Source: Candidatus Bathyarchaeota archaeon B24 (GTDB lineage Archaea > Thermoproteota > CALKCG01 > B24). Taken from it: a DNA stretch of 63,046 nucleotides. The notes under the pieces are model-generated. The model searched no databases. It had not been told where the DNA came from and saw only the letters and a list, made by a program, of their open reading frames with translations. The stretch lies in assembly GCA_001593865.1 (NCBI GenBank), contig LUCB01000008.1, positions 1 to 63,046 of the forward strand, given 5' to 3'. Both the position numbers and the translations under genes were made by a program. Positions 43,261 to 51,072 of the stretch are shown here, piece by piece (position 1 is the first letter of the stretch; each line of letters starts with the position of its first letter).

Positions 43261-44178
43261 GAAACCTAGTTTCTCTAATACGGCGACGTATCTTTCTATC
43301 GTCTTTGTCGTCAACGTTTTTATTCCCAACCACGACGCTACGGTCTTGGCTGCTTGAAAGACGTCCTGAAGAAACTTTTGGTTTAGAGGCGTCGGCGACC
43401 AAAGATGTAGTGAACCCTTTGTTCTTTGGAAGAGTTTCTGGTATACATGAAAGAAGTATTTAGTTTCGTTTTTTAAAGCACAGATAGCCAACATATGTTG
43501 GGAGAAGGCTGAGAGCATCTCAACATTTGGGTTTACACCGAAGTCCCATGTTTTCTTACTAATATTGCCCCATCCACACATCATGACGTGAGTCCTTAGA
43601 GGCGGCTCCTGGACCTGGGGAATCGAGGCCAGTTGAACCCCTGAAGGGATCCTTGGATGACCGATATGGATCTCTAACTGGTAGACGTCGAAAGCCTTCT
43701 TGAAACCGCAGCTTCTGTAGGTTAGCCCCGAGGGGCCTTCATATTTTTCAGGCTGAACCAGTAGGAAATCAACGTTTCTTTCTCTAGCCAACCCCTCAGC
43801 CTCTTTGATCAGAGCGGTTGCAACCCCTCTTCTACGGTAAGCCTTATGAACCGTTAAAACATCGAGGTAAAGGAAACGTCCTAACGGAAGCTCATCGCTG
43901 AAGACCACATCTAGATGCCCGACGACCTTACCGTCGATCTCGGCGACGAGAGGTATGATCCCTAATCGTTCGATAACCTTCCAGTATTCGGCTAATGCCT
44001 CAGGGTCCATCCAAGGACCTCCATGCATAACCCTTTCTAAGGAGCTTAATTCGTCATAGGAGGCTTTTTCTCCACGACCCTCGGGAGAAAAGTGATACCA
44101 CTCCTCCACATCGGAACATTCGACCTCTACTAAAGCAGGAATATCATCCTTAGTTCCAAGCCTAACCCGGATACTCAT
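43213..44178 (-). CDS. GNAT-family N-acetyltransferase
   Basis: 321 residues. The N-terminal ~165 are a GNAT fold: IRVRLGTKDDIPALVEVE, then the acetyl-CoA loop VHKAYRRRGVATALIKEAE and a late strand GFKKAFDVYQLEI. The C-terminal ~150 residues (with HVMMCGWGNISKKTWDF) form a second domain I cannot name, possibly a degenerate GNAT or a substrate domain. It transfers an acetyl group from CoA to an unknown amine. It lies next to the VapBC cluster. Confidence 0.85.
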   Translation of the reverse strand: MSIRVRLGTKDDIPALVEVECSDVEEWYHFSPEGRGEKASYDELSSLERVMHGGPWMDPEALAEYWKVIERLGIIPLVAEIDGKVVGHLDVVFSDELPLGRFLYLDVLTVHKAYRRRGVATALIKEAEGLARERNVDFLLVQPEKYEGPSGLTYRSCGFKKAFDVYQLEIHIGHPRIPSGVQLASIPQVQEPPLRTHVMMCGWGNISKKTWDFGVNPNVEMLSAFSQHMLAICALKNETKYFFHVYQKLFQRTKGSLHLWSPTPLNQKFLQDVFQAAKTVASWLGIKTLTTKTIERYVAVLEKLGFSVRSKAEPYLMKRLR

Positions 44179-44273
44179 TGAGCATCACTCAGAAGTTTCT
44201 CGGGTCCGCCTATACATGATTTTCCATGGAAAGACCTTTACTCTCGCTTTAACTTCAATATGGGAAATTTTAT

Positions 44274-44555
44274 TTGGTGGGAGGTGGGATTTCTATTCAG
44301 GTGGTACCGTTAACCGAGGTAACGGTGAAGGTCGACCGGAAGGGGAGAATCGTTATACCCTCGAACATCAGGAGACGGTTCAACATAAAGAACCTGGTGA
44401 AGATCATCGTTAAGGAGGGGGAGATCACTCTAAAGCCTGTGGAGGATCCTTTAAAGACCCTAGAGAAACTGGTTGTTAAAGGTACGACAGACGTGGAGAA
44501 GGATATCCAGAGGCTACGTAGAGTAGCGGAGCGTGAGCTTCAGAAGGAGGGTTAA
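44274..44555 (+). CDS. AbrB-type antitoxin (VapB family), module 1
   Basis: Up to 93 residues. The swapped-hairpin AbrB core is VTVKVDRKGRIVIPSNIRRRF, followed by a helical tail that probably wraps the toxin. The start is uncertain: TTG 44274, or a later GTG nearer the core. It is 2 nt upstream of a PIN-domain toxin, with the ribosome-binding site for the toxin inside its last codons. Confidence 0.85.
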   Translation: MVGGGISIQVVPLTEVTVKVDRKGRIVIPSNIRRRFNIKNLVKIIVKEGEITLKPVEDPLKTLEKLVVKGTTDVEKDIQRLRRVAERELQKEG

Positions 44556-44557
44556 AA

Positions 44558-44980
44558 CTGCCGGTATTGATAGAGACGGATATTCTACTAGCGTTGATAT
44601 CGCCTAAAGACAGGCATCACATCGACGCCGTGACGCTCCTCGACAGCCTTCTCGGAGAGGTGAAGATCTCCCCCTACTCGTTTATAGAGCTCAATCTGCT
44701 CCTAAAGTCTGGGGAAATCCTCGTCAGGGATGTCCCAGCCTTCTACGACACCCTCAGCGAACTCCTCAAGTATAGAGAGGTAAGTACATTCCCGGTAAAA
44801 CCTGAATACCACCGCGAAGCCTACAGGCTCAGAGAGAAGTATAAACACCTAACGTACTTCGACAGCCTCCACGCGGCCGTAGGGATAGTCGAGAACCTAG
44901 AGATTGTAAGCTACGACAGAGAATACGCAAAGCTTACAGAGCTAAAGTACAGCCACCCAGACAAGTATACTAGCCGATAA
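44558..44980 (+). CDS. PIN-domain toxin (VapC family), module 1
   Basis: About 140 residues with PIN acidic residues in LIETDILLAL, SFIELN and LTYFDSLHA. These place magnesium in the nuclease site, which usually cuts tRNA or rRNA. The start is probably CTG 44558, which gives the standard PIN opening (M)PVLIETD and lies 7 nt after GGAGG (44546-44550). The TTG at 44567 is 16 nt away and would remove the first strand. Coupled to the AbrB antitoxin. Confidence 0.85.
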   Translation: MPVLIETDILLALISPKDRHHIDAVTLLDSLLGEVKISPYSFIELNLLLKSGEILVRDVPAFYDTLSELLKYREVSTFPVKPEYHREAYRLREKYKHLTYFDSLHAAVGIVENLEIVSYDREYAKLTELKYSHPDKYTSR

Positions 44981-45103
44981 AAACCCACGATTTCTACGTA
45001 AACAACCGAATTCCTAGGTTTCAAGAGAGACATCGGAGGATAGGTTCACATTCTCGTTTGAAAACTCAAATTATGAGGGAAGACTTATATCGTTGAACTT
45101 ATA

Positions 45104-45122
45104 GTGATACTTTGTGATACTT
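45104..45122 (+). repeat. Tandem GTGATACTT repeat at the antitoxin start
   Basis: GTGATACTT occurs at 45104-45112 and 45114-45122, immediately before ATG 45123 and about 10 nt past a TATA-like ACTTATAG. The position suits an antitoxin operator. Confidence 0.35.
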
Positions 45123-45368
45123 ATGGTTAAACTCAAGCTGAAAGTTGGGCCGAAGGGGCAGATAGTGCTTCCAAAGATCGTTAGGGATAAGCTTGGAATA
45201 AAACCTCGTAGCTATGTAATAGCGGATCTCAGGGAAGACGAGCTCGCCTTACAGAGGGGACTAGACATCGAAGAGTTTCTAGATTGGTTGAAGAAGTCTA
45301 GGAAGCCTATAGCAAGATGCGTTTCCAAGCTCAGCCTAGAGGATGAGGCTCTTGAGGCTCTTCCTTGA
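45123..45368 (+). CDS. AbrB-type antitoxin (VapB family), module 2
   Basis: 81 residues. AbrB core LKLKVGPKGQIVLPKIVRDKLG, then a helical tail. ATG 45123 was chosen over GTG 45114, which lies inside a tandem repeat. It overlaps its toxin gene by 26 nt. Confidence 0.85.
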   Translation: MVKLKLKVGPKGQIVLPKIVRDKLGIKPRSYVIADLREDELALQRGLDIEEFLDWLKKSRKPIARCVSKLSLEDEALEALP

Positions 45369-45771
45369 CTCTTCCTATTTAATATATCTTAGATATTCTG
45401 AGAGCGATCAGGTCTTCGATTACGTGACAAACTTTTTAAGGGAGTCTGTTGAACGTGGAGACCGTCTATTCGTCAATATGGTCGTTGTAGATGAGGTCCT
45501 ATGGATTTTAACGAAGAAATATAAGATTCCGTTAGGCGAGACACTCGAACTGATGGATCGGTTGATGCCCCTTCTAGAGGTGATTCCGATAGACTACACC
45601 GATTATGACATAATGAAAAAGACGATGGTGAGTTATGGATTAAAACCCTCAGACGCACTTCACATAGCCTCGATGAATAAGGCCGGAATTAAGCATATAG
45701 TCTCAGAGGATGAAGAGTTCGACAAGATACCATGGATAAAGAGAATCTGGTTAAACACCGCAGATTGCTAA
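45343..45771 (+). CDS. PIN-domain toxin (VapC family), module 2
   Basis: 142 residues with PIN acidic residues in RLFLDSSYL, VVVDEVLW, PSDALHIASM and VSEDEEFDKI. Ribonuclease toxin held in check by the preceding AbrB protein. It ends 77 nt from the integrase remnant next to tRNA-Ser. Confidence 0.88.
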   Translation: MRLLRLFLDSSYLIYLRYSESDQVFDYVTNFLRESVERGDRLFVNMVVVDEVLWILTKKYKIPLGETLELMDRLMPLLEVIPIDYTDYDIMKKTMVSYGLKPSDALHIASMNKAGIKHIVSEDEEFDKIPWIKRIWLNTADC

Positions 45772-45847
45772 GGATCACAGCTATCAGAAGGTTACAAAAT
45801 CCTGTAACCAGCCAGCTCCATCCATAAGCTGAAAATAATACTTCTTT

Positions 45848-46069
45848 TCAGGCATTGGACACATTCTTATTCATTATGAAGGCGATAACTTTCTCAGAGT
45901 TGTAGATATCTGGACCAAGGGCTTTTTGCAACTGATGAATAATCTTAGCTGAAGCCTGTGCAGTGGCATCGGCATAACCCTTGGTTTTAAGAAGCCGATA
46001 AATAGAGCGGGGGTTCATATGAAAAGCGCCGGGGGTGGGATTTGAACCCACGAGCCCCATACGGAGCAC
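45848..46069 (-). pseudogene. Integrase N-terminal remnant, int(N)-like, overlapping tRNA-Ser
   Basis: The frame starts inside the 3' half of the tRNA-Ser gene (MGLVGSNPTPGAFHMN is the tRNA sequence translated) and continues for about 55 residues: SIYRLLKTKGYADATAQASA, then helices ending NSEKVIAFIMNKN. This is how SSV-type archaeal integrases begin, with the attachment site inside the tRNA and a SAM-like core-binding domain next. It stops where the catalytic domain should follow. It is probably the fragment left after an element decayed or was lost. A short real gene from ATG 46018 cannot be excluded. Confidence 0.5.
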
Positions 46070-46112
46070 AGGCTTAGCAGGCCTGCACCCTACCAGACTA
46101 GGTGACCCCGGC
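46027..46112 (-). tRNA. tRNA-Ser (anticodon GCT)
   Basis: 86 nt with the long variable arm of serine tRNAs. Acceptor GCCGGGG/CCCCGGC, anticodon loop CTGCTAA (anticodon GCT, reads AGC/AGU), T-loop TTCAAAT, discriminator G. No intron and no encoded CCA. Its 3' end is overlapped by an integrase-like remnant, a typical attachment site. Confidence 0.93.
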
Positions 46113-46294
46113 TCCCGTCTTTCCTGAGGGTTTCCACCTAGCCGAGAGAGTAATGTCTAGTTCTTCGATTAAAAACTTTCCGTCAGCTGTTCAGACCCTG
46201 GTGGTATGGACGTTTATGTAAAGGTTTGACTTAAATCCTGACTGAGGGTAATACTTTTATGTCGTATCACTCGGTATACCATTAGGGGGTACTT

Positions 46295-46534
46295 ATGGGT
46301 AGGCTTGTGACCGTTTCCGCTAAGGTCAGCGAGGAGTTGAAGAGGAGGGCTGACGAGCTGGGGATAAACATCAGTGCTCTGGTGAGGAGGGCGTTGGAGG
46401 AAGAGATTAAGAGGGTGGAGCTTCAGAGAGTGTTGGAAACCCTTAGGGAAGAGATTAGGAACTCCCCTGAACTTCCTGAGGGGACTATAGTCAGGATGAT
46501 CCGTGAAGCGAGAGAGGGGCTTAGGCTTGCCTGA
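46295..46534 (+). CDS. Ribbon-helix-helix antitoxin, module 3
   Basis: 79 residues: RLVTVSAKVSEELKRRADE is the DNA-binding strand and first helix, and NISALVRRALEEEI the second helix. The C-terminal helix should bind the toxin. ATG 46295 is preceded by AGGGGG (46286-46291) and an ACTTTTATG box (46252-46260). It overlaps the PIN gene by 8 nt. Confidence 0.85.
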   Translation: MGRLVTVSAKVSEELKRRADELGINISALVRRALEEEIKRVELQRVLETLREEIRNSPELPEGTIVRMIREAREGLRLA

Positions 46535-46958
46535 TAAGCGTTCTGAGGCGGTATTAGACGCGTCCGTATTGGTTCAAGCGGTCGTTAGAGAAGAGTATAC
46601 GGAGGTCGCTCTAAGGCTTATAGGCGTGCTTAAGACAATATACGCCCCCTCGCTCATTCTGTACGAGATAGCCAACACGTTAGTTATGCTGGTGCGTAGA
46701 AGGCTCCTTGCCGAGGAGGATGCCATGAGAAAGTTTAACCATATCATACGCATACCGACGTTTAACATCAAAGACCCTGAACTAAGCAGAGTCATGGACA
46801 TAGCCATGGAGCTCGAGCTCACCGTCTACGACGCCTCGTATTTAGCTTTAGCCCTAGAGACAGAAACCCCGCTCATCACAGCCGACAATACGCTGTGCGA
46901 TAAGGGAAGACGTATAGCTAAGGTGGTCCACGTATCAGAGGCTGATGGGTATCTATGA
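46527..46958 (+). CDS. PIN-domain toxin (VapC family), module 3
   Basis: 143 residues from TTG 46527 (MPDKRSEAVLDASVLVQ), which overlaps the antitoxin stop. A longer frame from 46503 exists but lies inside the antitoxin. PIN acidic residues are in VLDASVLVQ, LILYEIANTL, VYDASYLALAL and ITADNTLCD. Third toxin-antitoxin module within 2.7 kb. Confidence 0.87.
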   Translation: MPDKRSEAVLDASVLVQAVVREEYTEVALRLIGVLKTIYAPSLILYEIANTLVMLVRRRLLAEEDAMRKFNHIIRIPTFNIKDPELSRVMDIAMELELTVYDASYLALALETETPLITADNTLCDKGRRIAKVVHVSEADGYL

Positions 46959-47071
46959 GCATACGCTCGCCGGTTATACACCGGTGGTTCTTTGTTTATC
47001 AGGTATAAAGCCGTGTCTGGGTTTAAGGTTGAAAGCTTTTAAGCATGGTTAATCCAACTCTATAGTTAGCC

Positions 47072-47860
47072 ATGGTTAAAGCTTTTTTCGGTATTCGAGA
47101 AGGGAGGTTTATAGACCCTTCAGATTCTAGGGGGGTTCTCGTCGATTGTACCGGTGAGCTTCGGCTGAATCTTCTGGTGGATAAGATAGGACGTGAGCGT
47201 TTTAAGGATATCGACGGTGTAATCGTCTATGAGGATTCTGTAACCGATTTTTTAGACCTATTCCTCGGTAAGAGGGCTCCTGGGTGTGTTCTGAGGGTTG
47301 GGTCTCGTGGATCGGAGGAGGGTGCCGGGAGGGAGTGGGCCGAGAAGCTTGTGGTTAACGCTTTGAGAAGAGACTTCTCAGCCCTGATATATAGGCTTAC
47401 GATCGGGCATGAGGATGAGAGGCTGGATTCGAGCAGCATGAGCGCTATGACCATGCTATCCACGGTTTGCAACGAGTATGAGCTGCCTCTGATGGCTGAG
47501 GTCGCCCCCCGAGGTGAGAGGGTTACGAGGGAGAACTACGTAGATTGTGTAGGCTTAGCCGCTAGGATGGCCGTGGAGGCCGGGGCTTCTGTGGTAGCGG
47601 TCCCCTTCCTAGGAGACCCAGAGGTGTTTCGGAAGGTCGTGGACGCCGTTAAAACACCTACGTTTCTCATAGACCCCCTATGCGGGTATACGCTTCTGAA
47701 GCCCCGGAGCAGCCTCCAAGAGACTGTTAGAAGCCTGCTTGAGGCTGGTTTAAACGGAGTTATCCTGGGGCCGTCGCTTGCAAGAAGCAGAAACCCCGAT
47801 AAGCTTCTAGCGGATATGTTATCTATAGTTCACGGAGGTTCCGGGGTTGGGTGTCGGTAA
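47072..47860 (+). CDS. DhnA/FbaB-type aldolase paralogue, probably inactive
   Basis: 262 residues of the class I aldolase fold shared by FbaB, LsrF and DeoC-like enzymes, parallel to the next gene along its length (for example PRGERVTRENYVDCVGLAAR against PMGPKVTKANYVDMVKKAVR). The Schiff-base lysine of the family, in LLKAPYTGD of the next protein, is alanine here (VVAVPFLGD). The AADHG motif is also gone (VDCTGEL). It is most likely a non-catalytic partner that forms a mixed oligomer with the fused aldolase. Its 3' end overlaps the next gene by 14 nt, and both form an operon with AOR. Confidence 0.75.
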   Translation: MVKAFFGIREGRFIDPSDSRGVLVDCTGELRLNLLVDKIGRERFKDIDGVIVYEDSVTDFLDLFLGKRAPGCVLRVGSRGSEEGAGREWAEKLVVNALRRDFSALIYRLTIGHEDERLDSSSMSAMTMLSTVCNEYELPLMAEVAPRGERVTRENYVDCVGLAARMAVEAGASVVAVPFLGDPEVFRKVVDAVKTPTFLIDPLCGYTLLKPRSSLQETVRSLLEAGLNGVILGPSLARSRNPDKLLADMLSIVHGGSGVGCR

Positions 47861-49079
47861 GAGGGTTAGGCTGAGTAGGATATTAGACCCCTCTGACGGT
47901 AGAGGATTGGTGGTGGCCGCGGACCACGGTCTGATGCTCGGCCCCATTAAAGGGGTTATAGACCTAGAATCCACCCTCAGGAAGGTTATCGAAGGGGGGC
48001 CTGACGCCATCCTGGTAAGCCCAGGCCAGGCTAGGAGGTTGAGGCACCTGTTCGCCGGTAAGGGGGCGCCTGCGATGCTCGTGAGGGTCGACTGGACGAA
48101 CGCGTTCAGAGACAAGACCTATACGTTACCGGCTAGGGGGATAGAGTTCTGCCGCGTGGCAAACGTTAAAGACGCCGTCAAGCTCGGTGCTTCAGGTGTC
48201 GTAACCTACCTTTTCGTAGGCTTCGACGGAGAGGATGAGCATGCTTCGATGGTAGAGGAGTTCGCCGAGGAGTGTAGGCTATGGGATATGCCGCTCATAG
48301 TGGAGCCTCTACCCATGGGTCCGAAGGTGACCAAGGCGAACTACGTGGATATGGTTAAGAAAGCCGTTAGAAAAGCCGTCGAGCTCGGAGCCGACCTCCT
48401 CAAAGCCCCCTACACGGGAGACCCGTACTCGTTCAGCGAGGTTGTGAAGGATGCCTCCGGGGTTCCGGTTCTAGTGCTCGGAGGCTATAGGGCGAAGAGC
48501 CTCAGAGACTCGTTGGAGGTGATCTCCGAGATCCTGGAGGCAGGGGCTTCTGGAATAGTTTTCGGTAGGAACGTGGTTCAGCATCCTAACCCGAGCGAGG
48601 CTGTGAGGCTTATGAGGGCTATAATCCACGAGGGGAAAACGGTCGCCGATATAGTTAAGTCCAGGCTGAAGCCCCCCTTAAGGCTCAGGGTTAACCCGGG
48701 TAGCTGCACAGGCTGCCTCATATGCCTGTCTGCGTGCAGTTTCGCACACGAAGGTGTTTTTCAACCAGCTAAGGCGAGGCTTAGGATAGACTACGACGAG
48801 GAAAAACATTCCTACCGCCCCTACGTATGCACCCTCTGCGGCTCCTGCGTTAAAGCATGCCCCACAGGTGCCCTGACGATAGACCCAGAGACAGGTGGCC
48901 TGAGGCTTACGGCTGAGCTATGCGACGGCTGCGGAGCATGCGTCGAGGCCTGCCCGGTTAAAGTGGTTAAGCTCTCAGACGGTAAGCCTCTGATATGTGA
49001 CCTGTGCGGAGGCCTACCTGAGTGTGTGGACTGGTGCCCCACAGGGGCTATATACCTTGAGGGGGTTGGTCAAGGTTGA
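47847..49079 (+). CDS. Class I aldolase fused to a four-cluster ferredoxin
   Basis: 410 residues. Residues 1 to about 270 are a DhnA/FbaB-type aldolase: VVAADHGLMLGP, VEPLPMGPKVTKANY, the Schiff-base Lys in LLKAPYTGD, then VLGGYRAKS and the phosphate loop GIVFGRNVVQHPNP. Residues ~285-405 are a polyferredoxin with CTGCLICLSAC, CTLCGSCVKAC, CDGCGACVEAC and CDLCGGLPECVDWC. This is the same layout as the AOR electron-transfer subunit at 20665-21138. The aldolase should cleave a phosphorylated sugar or keto-acid and release an aldehyde. The AOR encoded next (4-nt overlap) could oxidise that aldehyde and feed electrons to the fused clusters. The frame is uninterrupted, so the fusion is not an artefact of a missed stop within this sequence. 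Confidence 0.88.
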   Translation: MGVGKRVRLSRILDPSDGRGLVVAADHGLMLGPIKGVIDLESTLRKVIEGGPDAILVSPGQARRLRHLFAGKGAPAMLVRVDWTNAFRDKTYTLPARGIEFCRVANVKDAVKLGASGVVTYLFVGFDGEDEHASMVEEFAEECRLWDMPLIVEPLPMGPKVTKANYVDMVKKAVRKAVELGADLLKAPYTGDPYSFSEVVKDASGVPVLVLGGYRAKSLRDSLEVISEILEAGASGIVFGRNVVQHPNPSEAVRLMRAIIHEGKTVADIVKSRLKPPLRLRVNPGSCTGCLICLSACSFAHEGVFQPAKARLRIDYDEEKHSYRPYVCTLCGSCVKACPTGALTIDPETGGLRLTAELCDGCGACVEACPVKVVKLSDGKPLICDLCGGLPECVDWCPTGAIYLEGVGQG

Positions 49080-50908
49080 GTTTGGCAGGTCGAGGATACG
49101 TCGGGCAGGTAGCTTGGGTGGACCTATCTGAAGGTAGCGTTAGAGCGGAGCCTCTAAACCCCCTTCACGCTTCGATGGTTCTAGGCGGTAAGGGGTTAGG
49201 TGCTTTAATCCTCTACAACTCGACAAGGCCTGGTCTAGACCCGTTAAGCCCCGAGAACCCTCTGATAATCTCGACCGGGCCTTTGACCGGTACCCTAGCT
49301 CCTTCAAGCTGTAGGTTCACGATAGTCACGAAGAGCCCGCATACGGGGTTGTTCCTAGACTCCAACTGCGGAGGCTTCTTCGGGGTCGAGCTTAAGAAAG
49401 CCGGGTTCGACGTGCTGGTTGTCACCGGTAGGGCTGAGGCGTTATCGACTTTGATAGTAGAGGACGGTAAGGTCTGGGTCGAGGAGACCCCGGACCTCAA
49501 GGGTATGACGACTATGGACGCGGAGAAAGCGCTTAAGAAGAGGCTTGGGGAGGAGTTCAGGGTGTTGACCATAGGCCCCGCCGGTGAGGAGCTTACACCG
49601 ATCGCCGGGGTTTTCACAGACCAGAGGTGTGCCGGTAGAGGAGGGGCTGGAGCCGTCATGGGCTCTAAAAACCTCAAAGCCATAGCCGTGAGAGGTAGTA
49701 AACCCATATCCGTGTACGACCCTGAGGGGTTTAAGAAGGCTTGTTGGAGGGCCCGTAGACGGATCCGGATGCACGAGGTGACCGCGAGAAGCCTCCCGAC
49801 CTATGGGACGGTTAACATCCTCGAAACCGTCAACGAAACCGGGGCCCTACCCACTAGAAACTTTAAGACGGGTGTATTCGAGGAGGCTTGGAAGCTATCC
49901 GGGTATGAGTGGCGTAGAAGCGAGTGGGTAAAGGATAAAGCGTGCTTCGGCTGCCCGATAGCGTGCAGTAAACTCGCGCCGGTGGACGGGAAGATCTTGG
50001 ACGGCCCAGACTACGAGACGGTCTGGGCCTTCGGCCCCCAGTGCGGTGTGTCGGATAGAAAAGCCATACTCTATGCGAACTGGCTCTGCGACGCCTATGG
50101 GGTGGATACGATAAGCACGGGTGTGATAGTGGGTTATGTGATGGAGCTTTACGAGCGGGGTGTTCTGAAGGCCGACGACCTAGACGGGGTTGAGGCTAAG
50201 TGGGGTAGCGGAGAGGCCTTGACCAGGCTTGTGGAGAAGATCTGTAAGGGTGAGGGTGTGGGTAGGGAGCTTAGACTGGGCGTCAGGAGGCTTAGCGTGA
50301 AGTATGGACTAGCGGAGGCTGCTTTGCACGTTAAGGGGCTTGAGATGCCGGGTTATGAGCCTAGAGCCGCTAAGGGTATGGGCTTGGGATACGCGACCTC
50401 AGACAGGGGAGCCTGTCATCTGAGAGCCTACACAGCCGATAAGGAGCTGCTGGGCTATGGGGGAGCCGTAGACCCCATAAGTACAAGGGGGAAGGCTAGG
50501 CTTGTGGTAGACTACCAGAACGAGAAAGCCCTGATAGACTCGACGGGGATATGCTTCTTCGCGACCTTTGCCTTCTCTTTCCGGGAGCTAGGAGACATGC
50601 TTTCAAGAGCCACAGGGCTACCCATAGAGGAGACCGAGGCTTTGAGACTCATAGGGGAGCGGGTCTACAACCTGACACGTCTATTCGACGTCAGGGAAGG
50701 TGTGACCAGGAAGGACGACGACCTCCCGGGTAGGCTCCTAAACGAGCCTATGCCCGAGGGACCTGCTAAGGGTTCGAAGGTCGAGCTCGAGGAGATGCTG
50801 GACGAATACTACTCCATAAGGGGATGGAGCAGCGACGGGGTTCCCGAAAGAGAAACCATCGAGAGGTTGAACCTAGATAAACTTGTTGAAGACCTACCTA
50901 CTCGATGA
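49076..50908 (+). CDS. Aldehyde:ferredoxin oxidoreductase family enzyme, aldolase-linked
   Basis: 610 residues. Pterin/tungsten signatures are LGGKGLGALILYNS, STGPLTGTLAPSSCR, NCGGFFGVELKKAGF and GRGGAGAVMGSKNLKA; cluster cysteines include CFGCPIACSK. It oxidises an aldehyde to a carboxylic acid with ferredoxin as acceptor. The TTG start overlaps the stop of the aldolase-ferredoxin fusion, giving tight coupling. The likely substrate is the aldehyde made by that aldolase, such as glyceraldehyde, glycolaldehyde or lactaldehyde or a phosphate of these; this is inference from context. Confidence 0.92.
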   Translation: MSLAGRGYVGQVAWVDLSEGSVRAEPLNPLHASMVLGGKGLGALILYNSTRPGLDPLSPENPLIISTGPLTGTLAPSSCRFTIVTKSPHTGLFLDSNCGGFFGVELKKAGFDVLVVTGRAEALSTLIVEDGKVWVEETPDLKGMTTMDAEKALKKRLGEEFRVLTIGPAGEELTPIAGVFTDQRCAGRGGAGAVMGSKNLKAIAVRGSKPISVYDPEGFKKACWRARRRIRMHEVTARSLPTYGTVNILETVNETGALPTRNFKTGVFEEAWKLSGYEWRRSEWVKDKACFGCPIACSKLAPVDGKILDGPDYETVWAFGPQCGVSDRKAILYANWLCDAYGVDTISTGVIVGYVMELYERGVLKADDLDGVEAKWGSGEALTRLVEKICKGEGVGRELRLGVRRLSVKYGLAEAALHVKGLEMPGYEPRAAKGMGLGYATSDRGACHLRAYTADKELLGYGGAVDPISTRGKARLVVDYQNEKALIDSTGICFFATFAFSFRELGDMLSRATGLPIEETEALRLIGERVYNLTRLFDVREGVTRKDDDLPGRLLNEPMPEGPAKGSKVELEEMLDEYYSIRGWSSDGVPERETIERLNLDKLVEDLPTR

Positions 50909-51072
50909 CCCTTTTCGATTTCTCCACCCCACCTATGCCTTAACCCGGGCTGAGGCTTATGGGCGGGCAAGTACTGTAACATTTTTAAGTAAAGGTGTGC
51001 ATGGAACGGTTTTTAACGATATAGGATAAAGCATAAATAATTTAGAGCCAAAAACTATCCTCTGGCGAGAAA

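Noticed and set aside
44270-44300. GTGGGATTT near the first antitoxin as a second attachment site of the tRNA-Ser element
   Set aside because: Only 9 nt match the tRNA 3' end, which is within chance expectation.
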